DNA of 64,000 bases from Micropruina sonneratiae (GCF_025972045.1 NZ_JAPDHX010000001.1:662787-726786), one strand, 5' to 3'. Counted from the stretch's first letter, positions 8,415-17,651 are shown. Notes: a model not told the origin generated them from the letters alone. Made by a program: numbers and translations.

Positions 8415-9842
8415 TCAGGCGATCAGGATGCGGACCGGGTCACCGGGGGAGCCGAGGTCGTCCAGGGAGTGCCACGCTGCCTCGAGGACGTCGACGGCGG
8501 CTTTCAGGTCGGCCTCGGGACGGGTGTAGGGCAGCCGGACGAACGAGGCCAGGCCGCCGTCGGGGGCGAAGACCGAGCCGGGAGTGATCACCAGCCCGCG
8601 GCGTTCGCACTCCACCGCCAGGGCCGACGCCCGGGGCCGGGGCAGCTCGCACCACAGGGCGAGGCCGCCCGAGGGCAGCCGGAACCGCCACTGCGGCAGC
8701 CGTTCCCGCAGCAGGCCCGCCAGCAGGTCGCGTTGCGTGCGCAACCGATCCCGTTGCGGGACGGCGTCGGCGTCCGGGCCGGTCAACAGCCGGGTCAGCA
8801 CGAGCTGTTCGAGGATCGGGGCGCCCAGGTCGAGGCCCAACCGGGCGCCGGTGAAGCGGGCGACGAGGGCCTCGGGCAGTCGTAGCCACCCGACCCGCAG
8901 CCCGCCCCAGAACGCCTTGGACGAACCACCGATGCTGACCGCGGACGCCGAGTGCGCCGCGAACGGCAACGGCGCAACGCCGTCGTCGAGGGCGAGCCCG
9001 GCGTGGCTCTCGTCGATGACGGCGGTGGTGCGGGCGGCGGCCAGCGACTCGGCCACCCGGGCGCGCTGGTCGTCGTCCATCAGCGTCCCGGTCGGGTTCT
9101 GGTAGTCGGGGATGAGGTAGGCGACCCGTGGGTGGGCCTGGCGGACGACCGCCGCGAAGGCGTCCAGGTCCCAGCCGTCGGGGTCGACCGGTGCGGTCAC
9201 CACCCGCGCGCCGTTGCGGCGCAGCGCCGCGACGGCGTTGGGGTAGACCGGTGACTCGACCAGGGCCCGGTCCCCGGTGCCGACCAGGGCCTGCGCGGCG
9301 GCGGCGATGGCGGCGATGGCGCCGGAGGTGACCAGCACCTGCTCCGGATCGGTCGGGACGCCGCGCGCGCGGTAGCGCACCGCGATCGCCTCGCGCAGTT
9401 CGGGCAGGCCGAGCGGGAAGTAGCCGTGCCCGGTGAGGTAGGCGGGCAGGGCCGCCACCGCGTCGGCGTAGGCGCTGGCCAGGCCGGGGGCGGCGGCCGG
9501 TGCCGCGCAGGTCAGGTCGGTGACGTCGTCGCGATCCGGCTGCGGCAGCAGTGCCCGGTCGCGGCCGCGGGCCGCCCCGCCGGGCACCTGGGTCGAGGTG
9601 CCGGAGCCCTGTCGGGCGGTCGCGTAGCCGGCCTCCCGCAGGGTCGCGTAGGCGCGGGTCACCGTCGTGCGGGAGAGTGTCAGCGCGGCCGCCAGGTCGC
9701 GCTCGCTGGGCAACCGCAGGCCCAGCGGCAGGCGTCCGTCGGCGATCAGGCCGGCCAGTGCCGAGGCCAGCCAGGAGAACGCCGGGCTGCCTGGTTCACC
9801 GAGCAGAGCGGCCAGCCGCCCGGCGGGAATGGTTCCATTCAC
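8415..9842 (-). CDS. MocR-family regulator (GntR helix-turn-helix fused to aminotransferase), YczR-like
   Basis: 475 aa. Residues about 20-85 form a GntR winged helix (LPSERDLAAALTLSRTTVTRAY). Residues about 120-470 form a fold-type-I aminotransferase domain with IPDYQNPTGT and the PLP-lysine motif GGSSKAFWGG. MocR proteins use PLP as a sensor and bind operators beside divergent genes. The divergent neighbour at 9905 is a YczE-type membrane protein, which is the known YczR/YczE arrangement, so that subgroup is most likely. PdxR or GabR roles look less likely because no pyridoxal or GABA genes adjoin. The ATG at 9842 lies beside the shared operator region. Confidence 0.88.
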   Translation of the reverse strand: MNGTIPAGRLAALLGEPGSPAFSWLASALAGLIADGRLPLGLRLPSERDLAAALTLSRTTVTRAYATLREAGYATARQGSGTSTQVPGGAARGRDRALLPQPDRDDVTDLTCAAPAAAPGLASAYADAVAALPAYLTGHGYFPLGLPELREAIAVRYRARGVPTDPEQVLVTSGAIAAIAAAAQALVGTGDRALVESPVYPNAVAALRRNGARVVTAPVDPDGWDLDAFAAVVRQAHPRVAYLIPDYQNPTGTLMDDDQRARVAESLAAARTTAVIDESHAGLALDDGVAPLPFAAHSASAVSIGGSSKAFWGGLRVGWLRLPEALVARFTGARLGLDLGAPILEQLVLTRLLTGPDADAVPQRDRLRTQRDLLAGLLRERLPQWRFRLPSGGLALWCELPRPRASALAVECERRGLVITPGSVFAPDGGLASFVRLPYTRPEADLKAAVDVLEAAWHSLDDLGSPGDPVRILIA

Positions 9843-9859
9843 CGGGCCACTTTCCCACG

Positions 9860-9884
9860 ATTGGCCCTTTGCAACAAGGCCAAT
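9860..9884. promoter_or_regulatory. Candidate MocR operator in the divergent promoter region
   Basis: Inverted repeat ATTGGCC (9860-9866) and GGCCAAT (9878-9884), separated by 11 bases, in the 62-bp gap between the regulator and yczE. A third related half-site, GGGCCA, lies at 9845-9850. It is placed to control both divergent genes. Assignment as the binding site is inferred from position and symmetry. Confidence 0.5.
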
Positions 9885-9904
9885 GCGCTGGCAGGCTGAG
9901 GGTC

Positions 9905-10582
9905 ATGGGTCAGCCGCGCTCCTTCGAGATCTCCAATCTGGGTCCGCTGGGGCAGCTGCGCACCGGACGCCTCATACGCCGGTTCGTGCAGTTGTTCGGC
10001 GGCCTGGCACTGTTCGGTTTCTCGATCGGCCTGATGGTGCGGGGCGGCATCGGCCTGGCGCCGTGGGACGTGCTGCATTCCGGGCTCACCCACTGGCTGC
10101 CGCTCACCATCGGGCAGGTGCTCGTGCTGGCGAGCTTCCTGGTGCTGCTGGCCTGGATCCCGCTGGGCGAGCGCCCCGGCATCGGCACGCTGGCCAACGC
10201 GATCGTGATCGGCCTGGCGGCGGACGCCTCGCTGGCGGTGCTGCCGCCCGTTGCGGGCCTGCCCGCGCAGATCGCGCTGATGCTGGCCGGCGTGGTGCTC
10301 AACGGCGCGGCGTCGGCGATCTACATCGGCGCCCAGCTCGGCCGTGGCCCGCGGGACGGGCTGATGACCGGACTCGCGCGCCGAACCGGGCGCAGCCTGC
10401 GGCTGGTCCGCACCCTGCTCGAGGTGATCGTCCTCGCGGTGGGCATCGCCCTGGGTGGCGCGCTCGGCGTGGGCACGGTGGTGTTCGCGGTGGCAATCGG
10501 GCCACTCACGCAACTGTTCCTGCCGTGGGTGGCGGTGCCGGCCGAGGCGGCGGCGCAGCCACTGGGCGAGGTCAGCGCTTGA
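9905..10582 (+). CDS. yczE: YczE-like integral membrane protein
   Basis: 225 aa with about five to six hydrophobic helices. The family motifs FGFSIGLMVRGGIGLAPWDVLHSGL near the N-terminus and GRGPRDGLMTGL near residue 145 match the YczE/YitT-like membrane family. Function is unproven; the divergent MocR regulator suggests that expression responds to a PLP- or amino-acid-related signal. The ATG at 9905 is the first start after the divergent operator. The 3' end overlaps the convergent small gene by 11 bases. Confidence 0.8.
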   Translation: MGQPRSFEISNLGPLGQLRTGRLIRRFVQLFGGLALFGFSIGLMVRGGIGLAPWDVLHSGLTHWLPLTIGQVLVLASFLVLLAWIPLGERPGIGTLANAIVIGLAADASLAVLPPVAGLPAQIALMLAGVVLNGAASAIYIGAQLGRGPRDGLMTGLARRTGRSLRLVRTLLEVIVLAVGIALGGALGVGTVVFAVAIGPLTQLFLPWVAVPAEAAAQPLGEVSA

Positions 10583-10853
10583 CGATGTGCGGCAGCAGGC
10601 CGTCGAAGCCGACCGTGTAGCCGAAACCGTGGGCGACGATGTAGGTGATGCCCAGGGCGACGGCGGCCACGACCGCGAAGAACAGCACGCCGGCGATGAC
10701 CTTGCCGAGCGGGTTGGCGGGGGTGCCGGGCAGGTCGCCGTTCGCCCAGGCGATCGACTTGACGCCCAGGGCAAAAAGGATGGGCAGCCCGGCGCCGAGC
10801 AGCAGGCCGGCGACCAGGATCCTCCAGGCGTCGTCGAGCGCGGTGAGCCACAT
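10572..10853 (-). CDS. Small membrane protein coupled to the phosphate transporter
   Basis: 93 aa with two predicted membrane helices (about residues 10-32 and 50-75). There is no recognised domain. The ATG at 10853 overlaps the stop of the Pit transporter gene (TGATG), so the two are translationally coupled. A small protein after pit is seen in other actinobacteria (recalled, not checked). An accessory or stability role for the transporter is an inference from position only. Confidence 0.75.
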   Translation of the reverse strand: MWLTALDDAWRILVAGLLLGAGLPILFALGVKSIAWANGDLPGTPANPLGKVIAGVLFFAVVAAVALGITYIVAHGFGYTVGFDGLLPHIVKR

Positions 10854-12076
10854 CAGACCGTCACCTCGTGTCCGTGCTTGTCCTTGGTCTTCTTCGGCTG
10901 GGCCCACTCGTCGTTGACGTTGTGGCTGCCGATCGGCTCCTTGCGCGAATGCAGGTACATGTACACCCCAGCGCCGGCCAGCAGTAAGAACACCAGGCTG
11001 GCCCCCCACGGCGCGGGCAGCAGGTGCCCGATCAGGAACATCAGCGCGCCGACCGCCGCGGCGGCCGGCAGCGTGCTCAACCAGCCGGACGCCATCCGTC
11101 CGGCCACGCCCCAGCGCACCTGCGCCCCGGGGCGTCCGACGCCGGAGCCCAGGATGGAGCCGGTCGCCACGTGGGTGGTCGACAGCGCGAAGCCGAGTTG
11201 GCTGGAGGCCAGGATCACCGACGCGGACGCCATGTCGGCGCTCATGCCCTGCGGCGGCTCGATCTCGACCAGGCCCTTGCCCATCGTGCGGATGATCCGC
11301 CAGCCGCCGAGGTAGGTGCCCATCGCGATGGTGAGGGCGCACGCCAACTTCACCCACAGCGGCACCTCATGGGTGGTGTTCCACTGACCCGAAGCGATCA
11401 GCGCCAGGGTGATCACACCCATCGTCTTCTGAGCGTCGTTGGTGCCGTGCGACAGCGACATCAACGAGGCGGCGCCGACCTGGCCCCAGCGGAACCCGCG
11501 GGTGCGGTACCGCTCGGTGAGCCGGGCGGCGACCTTGAACACCATCGAGGTGCCCACCATCGCCACGATCATCGCCACCCCTGGTGAGATCAACGCCGGC
11601 AGGATGACCTTGCCGACCACGCCGTCCACGCTCGAGCCCTCACCGACCCACTTCACGCCGCCCCAGCCGAGGGCTGCGACGGTCGAGCCGATCAGGCCGC
11701 CGAACAGTGCGTGCGACGAACTCGACGGCAGGCCCCACAGCCAGGTGGCCAGGTTCCACACGATGGCGCCGGCAAGTCCGGCGAGCAGGATCAGCAGCAG
11801 TTTCGTGCCCCCGTCGGCCATCACCTCAGGCCGGGGCGTACCGTCCGCGTTCTGCAGGTTGATCACCGCGTTCGTCACGGTCAGCGCCACTTCGACCGAC
11901 AACAGGGCGCCCACGAGGTTCAGCGAGGCGCACAGCACCACGGCCATCTTCGGGGTCAGGGCCTTCGTCGCGATCGACGCGGCCATCGCGTTGGCCGTGT
12001 CGTGGAATCCGTTCGTGAAGTCGAAGGCCAGGGCCGTGACGACGACGAGCGCAAGCAGGATGAGCTCGGGGGACAC
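10853..12076 (-). CDS. pitA: PiT-family inorganic phosphate transporter
   Basis: 407 aa membrane protein with about ten helices. The duplicated PiT signatures are visible: GFHDTANAMAASIATKAL near the N-terminus and SLSHGTNDAQKTMG in the second half. It carries out low-affinity phosphate or metal-phosphate symport in the cytoplasmic membrane. The start is GTG at 12076 without a Shine-Dalgarno. A TACGAT -10 element six bases upstream suggests a leaderless transcript. A possible PHO box lies further upstream at 12143. Confidence 0.93.
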   Translation of the reverse strand: MSPELILLALVVVTALAFDFTNGFHDTANAMAASIATKALTPKMAVVLCASLNLVGALLSVEVALTVTNAVINLQNADGTPRPEVMADGGTKLLLILLAGLAGAIVWNLATWLWGLPSSSSHALFGGLIGSTVAALGWGGVKWVGEGSSVDGVVGKVILPALISPGVAMIVAMVGTSMVFKVAARLTERYRTRGFRWGQVGAASLMSLSHGTNDAQKTMGVITLALIASGQWNTTHEVPLWVKLACALTIAMGTYLGGWRIIRTMGKGLVEIEPPQGMSADMASASVILASSQLGFALSTTHVATGSILGSGVGRPGAQVRWGVAGRMASGWLSTLPAAAAVGALMFLIGHLLPAPWGASLVFLLLAGAGVYMYLHSRKEPIGSHNVNDEWAQPKKTKDKHGHEVTV

Positions 12077-12082
12077 GACTTC

Positions 12083-12112
12083 ATCGTAGGGACAATCGCT
12101 GCGCCCGTGAAA
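12083..12112 (-). promoter_or_regulatory. Candidate leaderless promoter of pitA
   Basis: On the minus strand TTTCAC (12112-12107) and TACGAT (12088-12083) are separated by 18 bases. The GTG start of pitA follows the -10 box after 6 bases, so transcription would begin at or next to the start codon. Confidence 0.5.
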
Positions 12113-12142
12113 CGGCAGGTTGAGGGTCTCACATCACCCCTA

Positions 12143-12164
12143 GTTAACGTCTCGTTCACCGGTC
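12143..12164 (+). promoter_or_regulatory. Possible PHO box (PhoP site) between pitA and metG
   Basis: Two adjacent 11-base units, GTTAACGTCTC and GTTCACCGGTC, resemble the direct-repeat PHO box of actinobacteria (GTTCACC-type 11-mers). The second unit fits well, the first only partly. Placement about 65 bases upstream of the phosphate transporter start makes the reading plausible; a chance match cannot be excluded. Confidence 0.4.
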
Positions 12165-12225
12165 CGGTGGGCAGCGCGGGACGCTCGGCAAGGGTGCCGC
12201 CACGCAGCCAATAGGATGGGTGACC

Positions 12226-14013
12226 ATGAGTTCTCCCATCCTGACCGCGGTTGCCTGGCCCTACGCCAACGGCCCGCGGCACATCGGTCACGTGTCCGGC
12301 TTCGGCGTCCCCTCGGACGTGTTCTCGCGCTACATGCGGATGGCCGGCAACGACGTGCTGATGGTGTCGGGCACCGACGAGCACGGCACCGCCATTCAGG
12401 TGCAGGCCGAGAAGGAGGGGCTCACCCCGCGGAAGACCGCGGACAAGTACCACCGGGTGATCGCCGAGGACCTGGTCGGGCTGGGCTGCTGCTACGACCT
12501 GTACACCCGCACCACGACGGTCAACCATCGCGAGACCGTGCAGGAACTGTTCCGGGCGCTGCACGCCAACGGCTACATCGTCGAGCGGCGTGAGATGGGG
12601 GCGATCAGCCCCTCCACCGGCCGCACGCTGCCCGACCGGTACATCGAGGGCACGTGCCCGCACTGCGGCTTCGACGGCGCCCGCGGCGATCAGTGCGACA
12701 ACTGCGGACGCCAGCTCGACCCGATCGACCTGATCAACCCGCGCTCACGGATCAACGGCGAGACCCCCGAGTTCATCGAGACCGAGCACTTCTTCCTCGA
12801 CCTGCCGGCACTGGCCGGGGCACTGGGGGAGTGGCTGGAGACCCGCACCGACTGGCGTCCCAACGTGCTCAAGTTCAGTGAGAACCTGCTCGCCGAGCTG
12901 CGGCCGCGGGCGATCACCCGCGACCTCGACTGGGGCGTCCCGGTGCCGTTGGAGGGCTGGGCGGACGCCCCGATGAAGCGCATCTACGTGTGGTTCGACG
13001 CGGTGATCGGGTACCTGTCGGCGTCCATCGAGTGGGCGAAGCGGTCCGGCGACCCGGACGCCTGGAAGCGCTGGTGGTGCAACGACGAGGCGAAGTCGTA
13101 CTACTTCATGGGCAAGGACAACATCACCTTCCACTCGGTGATCTGGCCCGGCATCCTGCTCGGCGCCAACGGCCAGGGCGACAAGGGCGGCCAACCGTCG
13201 GCGTTCGGCGTCCTCGACCTGCCGACCGAGATCGTGTCGTCGGAGTTCCTGACGATGTCGGGCTCGAAGCTGGCGAGCTCGCGCGGGCACGTCATCTACG
13301 TGCGCGACTTCCTGCGCGACTTCGGCCCCGACGCCCTGCGCTACTTCATCGCCGTCAACGGCCCGGAGAACCAGGACACCGACTTCACCTGGGAGGAGTT
13401 CGTCCGGCGGATCAACTTCGAGCTGGCCAACGAGTGGGGCAACCTGGTCAACCGGTCGATCTCGATGGCGCACAAGAACGTCGGTGAGATCCCGGCCGCC
13501 GGTGAGCTGACCGAGGCGGATCAGGCCCTGCTGCAGGCGGCCAGGGACGCCTTCGCGGTGGTCGGCGACGCGTGGAGCCGGTGCAAGTTCAAGCTGGCCA
13601 CCACCGAGGCGATGCGCGTGGTCGGGCTGGCCAACAAGTACCTCTCCGAGCAGGAGCCGTGGAAGCTGAAGGACGACCCGGCCCGGCGCGACACGGTGCT
13701 GCACGTCGCACTGCAGGTGGTGCAGGACTGCAACACGCTGCTCACCCCGCTGCTGCCGCACGCCGCCCAGAAGGTGTTCGAGGCGCTCGGCGGCGAAGGG
13801 GTGTGGGCCGCTCAGCCAGAGCTGGTCGAGGTGACCGAACCCGGCGCCGAGGCTCCCTACCCGGTGCTGCGCGGCGACTACGTCAACCAGGCCGCGGTCT
13901 GGGAGTCGAGGCCGATCGCGGTCGGGACGACGCTGGTCAAGCCGACCCCGATCTTCAGCAAGCTCGACCCGAAGCTCGCCGAGACCGGCCCGGAGTGGGC
14001 TCCGATCGGCTGA
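12226..14013 (+). CDS. metG: Methionyl-tRNA synthetase
   Basis: 595 aa class I aminoacyl-tRNA synthetase that charges tRNA-Met. The HIGH motif reads HIGH in PRHIGHVSG (about residue 22). The zinc knuckle is [18 protein letters not shown]. The KMSKS loop appears as [11 protein letters not shown]. There is no C-terminal EMAP-type tRNA-binding domain, which many MetG proteins have, so this is the short form. The ATG at 12226 was preferred over the in-frame GTG at 12220: AGGATGG is too near the GTG, and a TAGGAT -10 box lies 8 bases before the ATG. A strong hairpin follows the gene. Confidence 0.96.
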   Translation: MSSPILTAVAWPYANGPRHIGHVSGFGVPSDVFSRYMRMAGNDVLMVSGTDEHGTAIQVQAEKEGLTPRKTADKYHRVIAEDLVGLGCCYDLYTRTTTVNHRETVQELFRALHANGYIVERREMGAISPSTGRTLPDRYIEGTCPHCGFDGARGDQCDNCGRQLDPIDLINPRSRINGETPEFIETEHFFLDLPALAGALGEWLETRTDWRPNVLKFSENLLAELRPRAITRDLDWGVPVPLEGWADAPMKRIYVWFDAVIGYLSASIEWAKRSGDPDAWKRWWCNDEAKSYYFMGKDNITFHSVIWPGILLGANGQGDKGGQPSAFGVLDLPTEIVSSEFLTMSGSKLASSRGHVIYVRDFLRDFGPDALRYFIAVNGPENQDTDFTWEEFVRRINFELANEWGNLVNRSISMAHKNVGEIPAAGELTEADQALLQAARDAFAVVGDAWSRCKFKLATTEAMRVVGLANKYLSEQEPWKLKDDPARRDTVLHVALQVVQDCNTLLTPLLPHAAQKVFEALGGEGVWAAQPELVEVTEPGAEAPYPVLRGDYVNQAAVWESRPIAVGTTLVKPTPIFSKLDPKLAETGPEWAPIG

Positions 14014-14043
14014 ACCTCCCGCCCACCGGTCCTGTCGCTCGTC

Positions 14044-14074
14044 CCTGCGGGTGACGCAGCGTGTCACCCGCAGG
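14044..14074 (+). terminator. Rho-independent-like terminator after metG
   Basis: Perfect 12-bp stem CCTGCGGGTGAC / GTCACCCGCAGG with a 7-base loop, 30 bases after the metG stop. It has only a weak T-rich tail (TCATC), as is common in high-GC actinobacteria. It also argues against upstream starts for the next gene. Confidence 0.8.
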
Positions 14075-14123
14075 TCATCGGGCGGCAACCGGGTGTTCTC
14101 GTCGCCGGGTTAGCGTGCCCGTC

Positions 14124-15029
14124 ATGGGATCGAGATGGCGCTCCACGGTGCAGAATCTGCTGGAGTCGTGGACCGGCTACCGGTTGATGCGTCCGCGTGG
14201 CAACGACGAGGTCCGGCGTGGGCTCGCCCGGGCGCCGCTGCACCCCGAGATCGACCGGCTGGTGCCCGAACCGGTGTTCCTGTTGTCGTCGGTGCGCTCG
14301 GGCTCGACCCTCCTGCGCGCCGTGCTGAACTCGCACAGCCAGCTGCACTCGCCGCACGAGACGCACTTCCGTCGGCTGCAGGTCGTGCCGACGACCCCAC
14401 CCGCGTACCAGGCGCTGGAGGTCGACGGGTTGCGGGTCGTCGACGTCGAGCACCTGCTGTGGGACCGGATGCTGCACCGCAGCCTGCAGCTGTCCGGCAA
14501 GCGGGTACTGGTCGAGAAGACGCCCAGCAACGTGTTCGTGGCCGACCGGCTCGCGACGGCGTGGCCCCGGGCGCGGTTCATCTTCCTGCTGCGGCACCCG
14601 TTGGCCATCGCGCGGTCGTGGCACGCCGCCGACCCGAACCGGCGTCCGATGGTGCGGGCCGTGCCCCACACGTTGGCGTTCATGCAGCAGCTGGAGTCCG
14701 CGCGACAGCGCCACCCGGGCGTCACCGTCCGCTACGAGGAGTTGACCGCCGACCCCGAGACGGTCACCCGGCGGCTGTGCGACTTCGTGGGCGTCGACTG
14801 GGAGGCCGCCATGCTCGACTACGGCCGCGTCGATCATGGCGAGTGGCGCGCCGGCATCGGGGACTGGAGTGAACGGATCCGCTCGGGCCGCATCCAGCAA
14901 CCGCGGGCGCTGCCTGATCCCGACGAGATCCCGGACTCTCTGCGACCGATCGCCAGGGCGTGGGGCTACCTGCCGGAGGACGACGCGGGCGCCGTCAGGC
15001 CGCCCAGCCGGGCCTCGGCGTCCGCGTAA
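14124..15029 (+). CDS. PAPS-dependent sulfotransferase family protein
   Basis: 301 aa. The 5'-phosphosulfate-binding loop is visible as LLSSVRSGSTLLRAVLNSH (about residues 51-69) and the 3'-phosphate motif as FLLRHPLAIARSW. The family moves sulfate from PAPS to hydroxyl or amino groups of metabolites or glycans; the acceptor is unknown. The ATG at 14124 is preceded by TAGCGT with 7 bases between and no Shine-Dalgarno, so it is probably leaderless. The last roughly 20 codons overlap tail-to-tail with the convergent kinase gene by 64 bases, so the C-terminal DAGAVRPPSRASASA tail is probably not conserved. Confidence 0.82.
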   Translation: MGSRWRSTVQNLLESWTGYRLMRPRGNDEVRRGLARAPLHPEIDRLVPEPVFLLSSVRSGSTLLRAVLNSHSQLHSPHETHFRRLQVVPTTPPAYQALEVDGLRVVDVEHLLWDRMLHRSLQLSGKRVLVEKTPSNVFVADRLATAWPRARFIFLLRHPLAIARSWHAADPNRRPMVRAVPHTLAFMQQLESARQRHPGVTVRYEELTADPETVTRRLCDFVGVDWEAAMLDYGRVDHGEWRAGIGDWSERIRSGRIQQPRALPDPDEIPDSLRPIARAWGYLPEDDAGAVRPPSRASASA

Positions 15030-15571
15030 CTCAGCGCCTCGAACCCGTTGGCGAGCGCCTTGCGCCGCAGCGCCCCCTGCGCCCGCCACAGCGCGAGGCC
15101 ACGACGCACCAGCACCCAGGGCGACTTCCGCTTCTGTCTCAGGTCGCGGCGCAGCCGGTACCAGGCGACCAGGGCTCCCGGCCGGTCCAGGTAGAGGCCG
15201 GACGCCTCCAGGCCGGCCGCGCGGGCGAGTGGCAGCGCCTCGATCGCGAAGATGCCCTCGGCCAGCACCACTGGCGCGTCCTCGGGGACGACCAGTTCCT
15301 TCTCGCCGATCTTGCGCGATTCCGGGATGGAGTAGTCGGGGGTGTGGGTGCGAGAGGTGGCGAGCAGTTCGCTCAGCGCCTCGACGGCGGCTGCGCCGTT
15401 CCAGGTGGCCGGGTCGTCCCAGTCGGGGATGCCCAACGTCTGCGGCAGGCCCGGGTGGTCGGCGTCGTGGTAGAAGTCGTCGAGGCGGACCTGGGGGAGA
15501 CCGGAGCGCAGCACCAGCCGGCTCTTGCCGCTGCCGGACGGCCCGGCCACGAACACCAGGCGTCGGTCCAT
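14966..15571 (-). CDS. Uridine-kinase-like P-loop kinase
   Basis: 201 aa. Walker A GPSGSGKS lies near the N-terminus. RLDDFYHD is the substrate-side motif found in uridine kinases and phosphoribulokinases, and VVLAEGIFAIE serves as Walker B. It is shorter than classical Udk but fits the actinobacterial uridine kinase-like group; phosphorylation of a nucleoside is likely but unproven. The ATG at 15571 is 8 bases after a TACACT -10 box (minus strand). The 3' end overlaps the sulfotransferase gene on the other strand. Confidence 0.75.
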   Translation of the reverse strand: MDRRLVFVAGPSGSGKSRLVLRSGLPQVRLDDFYHDADHPGLPQTLGIPDWDDPATWNGAAAVEALSELLATSRTHTPDYSIPESRKIGEKELVVPEDAPVVLAEGIFAIEALPLARAAGLEASGLYLDRPGALVAWYRLRRDLRQKRKSPWVLVRRGLALWRAQGALRRKALANGFEALSYADAEARLGGLTAPASSSGR

Positions 15572-15735
15572 GAGCCCGCAGTGTAGCGAGGCGATGGCGG
15601 TGCGGCGGTCAGCTTCGGGCATGAGGGCAATGCGTCGAGTGGGCTGCTCCAAGTCGAGCGCGGGGCTCGTGCCGGCGACCATGTCGACAAGGTGCCGGCG
15701 AGGTCCCGAGGTGGAGCGACCAGCGTGCAGTTCGG

Positions 15736-16128
15736 TCAGCCGGTCATGGCGGATGCGGCGCCGACGATGTAGGGGATCAGCCACAGGATCCACACGGCGA
15801 TGCTGAAGCGGTGGAACGTTTGCTTCTCGTCGGCACGGTTGCGGATCAGGACGACGATGGCCCAGACCAGGTGGATGGCCATCAATGCGATGGCGGCGGT
15901 GCCGCTGACGGCCATCAGCGAGGAGAGGCCGCTGGCCTGGATGTTCTCCATTCGGCGATCCGCGGCGATCTGGGTCATCAGAAGGGTGCCGGTGGCGTCG
16001 GCTGACAGGCCGAGGCCGAAGAAGGCGGCGTGCCAGGGTTTGAGGATGCCCTGGATGCGCTCGGCCCAGATGCCGATGGAGTAGAAGACGAGGGCGAGGG
16101 TGATGATCACGATGGCTGCAACGAGCAA
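15736..16128 (-). CDS. HsmA family small membrane protein
   Basis: 130 aa with four hydrophobic helices. It matches the HsmA (TIGR03987) type: a WxERIQGILKPWHAAFFGLGLSADATGT-like segment and MAIHLVWAIVVL with an intramembrane His. In Clostridioides difficile HsmA is part of a heme-responsive operon; transfer of that role to this organism is inference. The start is TTG at 16128 with AGGGGA just upstream, 22 bases inside the end of the MFS gene, so the two are coupled. Confidence 0.72.
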   Translation of the reverse strand: MLVAAIVIITLALVFYSIGIWAERIQGILKPWHAAFFGLGLSADATGTLLMTQIAADRRMENIQASGLSSLMAVSGTAAIALMAIHLVWAIVVLIRNRADEKQTFHRFSIAVWILWLIPYIVGAASAMTG

Positions 16129-17651
16129 GGCTTCCCCTGAGGATTGGACGCCGGCTGGCGTCGGCTGGCGCGATCGAGCGCGATGGATGTGAGGGTGGCG
16201 GTGAGGAGGACGGCGACCGCGACCCAGATCGCAGAGGCGCTGGCGCCGGCGAATTGGAGGGGGCCGCTGAACGAGGTCGAGTTGGTGACGCCGGCGTTGA
16301 GGGCGGCGCCGCCGACGGCGGTGCCCAGAGCGGCGCCAAGTTGACGCACTGTGCTCTGGGTGGCCGACCCGCTGCCGGACTGGTCGGTGGGCACGTCGCG
16401 CAGAGTGGTGGAGGTGAGTTGAGCCGAGGCCAGGCCAAGACCCAGCCCGTACGGGATGAGCGTCACGGCAACCGCCCAGCCGGGTCCGTTCGCTGCGGCG
16501 ACGAGCGCGGTGGCGGATGCGCCCACGACCTCGAGGACGAGGCCGAGGATCACGACCCGGGTCGGGCCGAAGTGGGCGGCCAGGTGGCGGGCGGCTGCCC
16601 CGGATGCGAACGCTCCGGCTGCCATGCCCGCCAGTACCAGGCCTGTGGTCAGGGTGTTCATCGCGAGCGAGGTGACCAGGAACAGCGGCAGGACGAACAG
16701 CAGGGCGAACTCGCCGACGGCCACAAGGCCGGCGGTGGTGTTGCCGAGGCGGAAGGTGAGCAGCCGGAACAGCCGAAGGTCGAGCACGGTGGCACGTCCG
16801 CTGCGTTGGCGCCGGGACTCCACGGTCACGAAGAGGGTCAGCAGGAGGGTCCCCGCCGCCAGGGCGACCGGTACGGCCGAGACGGGGGCGTCGACCGGCC
16901 AGGCCAGCCCGAACACCGTCAACGGCTCCTGCGGCGTCCACCAGCCCAGCGAGCTGCTCTCGATCAGACCGAACACGATCAGGCCGAGCCCGGCGGCACT
17001 GAGCAGCGTTCCGGGCACATCGACCTGGCCCTCGTCGCTGGTGCCGCGCGTGTCCGGCACCAGTCGTGCCGCCGCGATGGTTACGGTGATGCCGATCGGC
17101 ACGTTCACCCAGAAGATCAGCTGCCAGCTCGCCACATGGGTGAGGAAACCGCCCAGCAGTGGCCCGAGAGCGGCCGCCCCGGACATCACCGCTCCCCACA
17201 CACCGAACGCGGCGGCCCGGTCGCGACCGCGGAAGGTCGCGTTGACCGTGGACAGGGTGGACGGCAGCACCATGGCGCCGCCGACGCCCTGCACGGCGCG
17301 CCCGAGCAGGAGCGCCGTCACCCCACCCGCGAGCGCGGCCACGACGCTGCCCAGCACGAACACAGTCACGCCGACCAGCAGCAGCCGGCGGCGCCCCCAT
17401 CGGTCGCCCAGCCGACCCGCCGCGAGCAGCAGTGCCGCAAAGACCACCGAGTAGAGGCCGTTCACCCATTGCGCGTCGGTCAGGTCGAGGCCGAGGTCGG
17501 CGATGATCGACGGCAGCACGACGCTGACGATGGTGCCGTCCAGCACGATCGTGCCCAGCGCCGCCGCCAACACCCACAAACTCGCCCAGGCCCTCCGGCC
17601 GACGGCCGGTTCCTCGCCCAGCACCGGCCGTGCTTCGTCGGCCGCATTCAC
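16107..17651 (-). CDS. DHA2-family (14-helix) MFS drug exporter
   Basis: 514 aa with about 14 membrane segments. Motif A, GRLGDRWGRRRLL, follows helix 2 and the family's LDGTIVSVVLPSI motif lies in helix 1. The PLLGGFLTH motif C region marks it as an antiporter-type exporter. The start is GTG at 17651, sharing one base with the stop of the DUF2871 gene. Middle gene of a DUF2871-MFS-HsmA operon facing a TetR regulator, so it is probably induced by a small hydrophobic ligand. Confidence 0.9.
   Translation of the reverse strand: MNAADEARPVLGEEPAVGRRAWASLWVLAAALGTIVLDGTIVSVVLPSIIADLGLDLTDAQWVNGLYSVVFAALLLAAGRLGDRWGRRRLLLVGVTVFVLGSVVAALAGGVTALLLGRAVQGVGGAMVLPSTLSTVNATFRGRDRAAAFGVWGAVMSGAAALGPLLGGFLTHVASWQLIFWVNVPIGITVTIAAARLVPDTRGTSDEGQVDVPGTLLSAAGLGLIVFGLIESSSLGWWTPQEPLTVFGLAWPVDAPVSAVPVALAAGTLLLTLFVTVESRRQRSGRATVLDLRLFRLLTFRLGNTTAGLVAVGEFALLFVLPLFLVTSLAMNTLTTGLVLAGMAAGAFASGAAARHLAAHFGPTRVVILGLVLEVVGASATALVAAANGPGWAVAVTLIPYGLGLGLASAQLTSTTLRDVPTDQSGSGSATQSTVRQLGAALGTAVGGAALNAGVTNSTSFSGPLQFAGASASAIWVAVAVLLTATLTSIALDRASRRQPASNPQGKPCSLQPS

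Noticed and set aside
15572-15735. Possible extra small gene between the kinase and hsmA
   Set aside because: No start with a ribosome site or -10 box and no conserved motif; treated as promoter/intergenic sequence.
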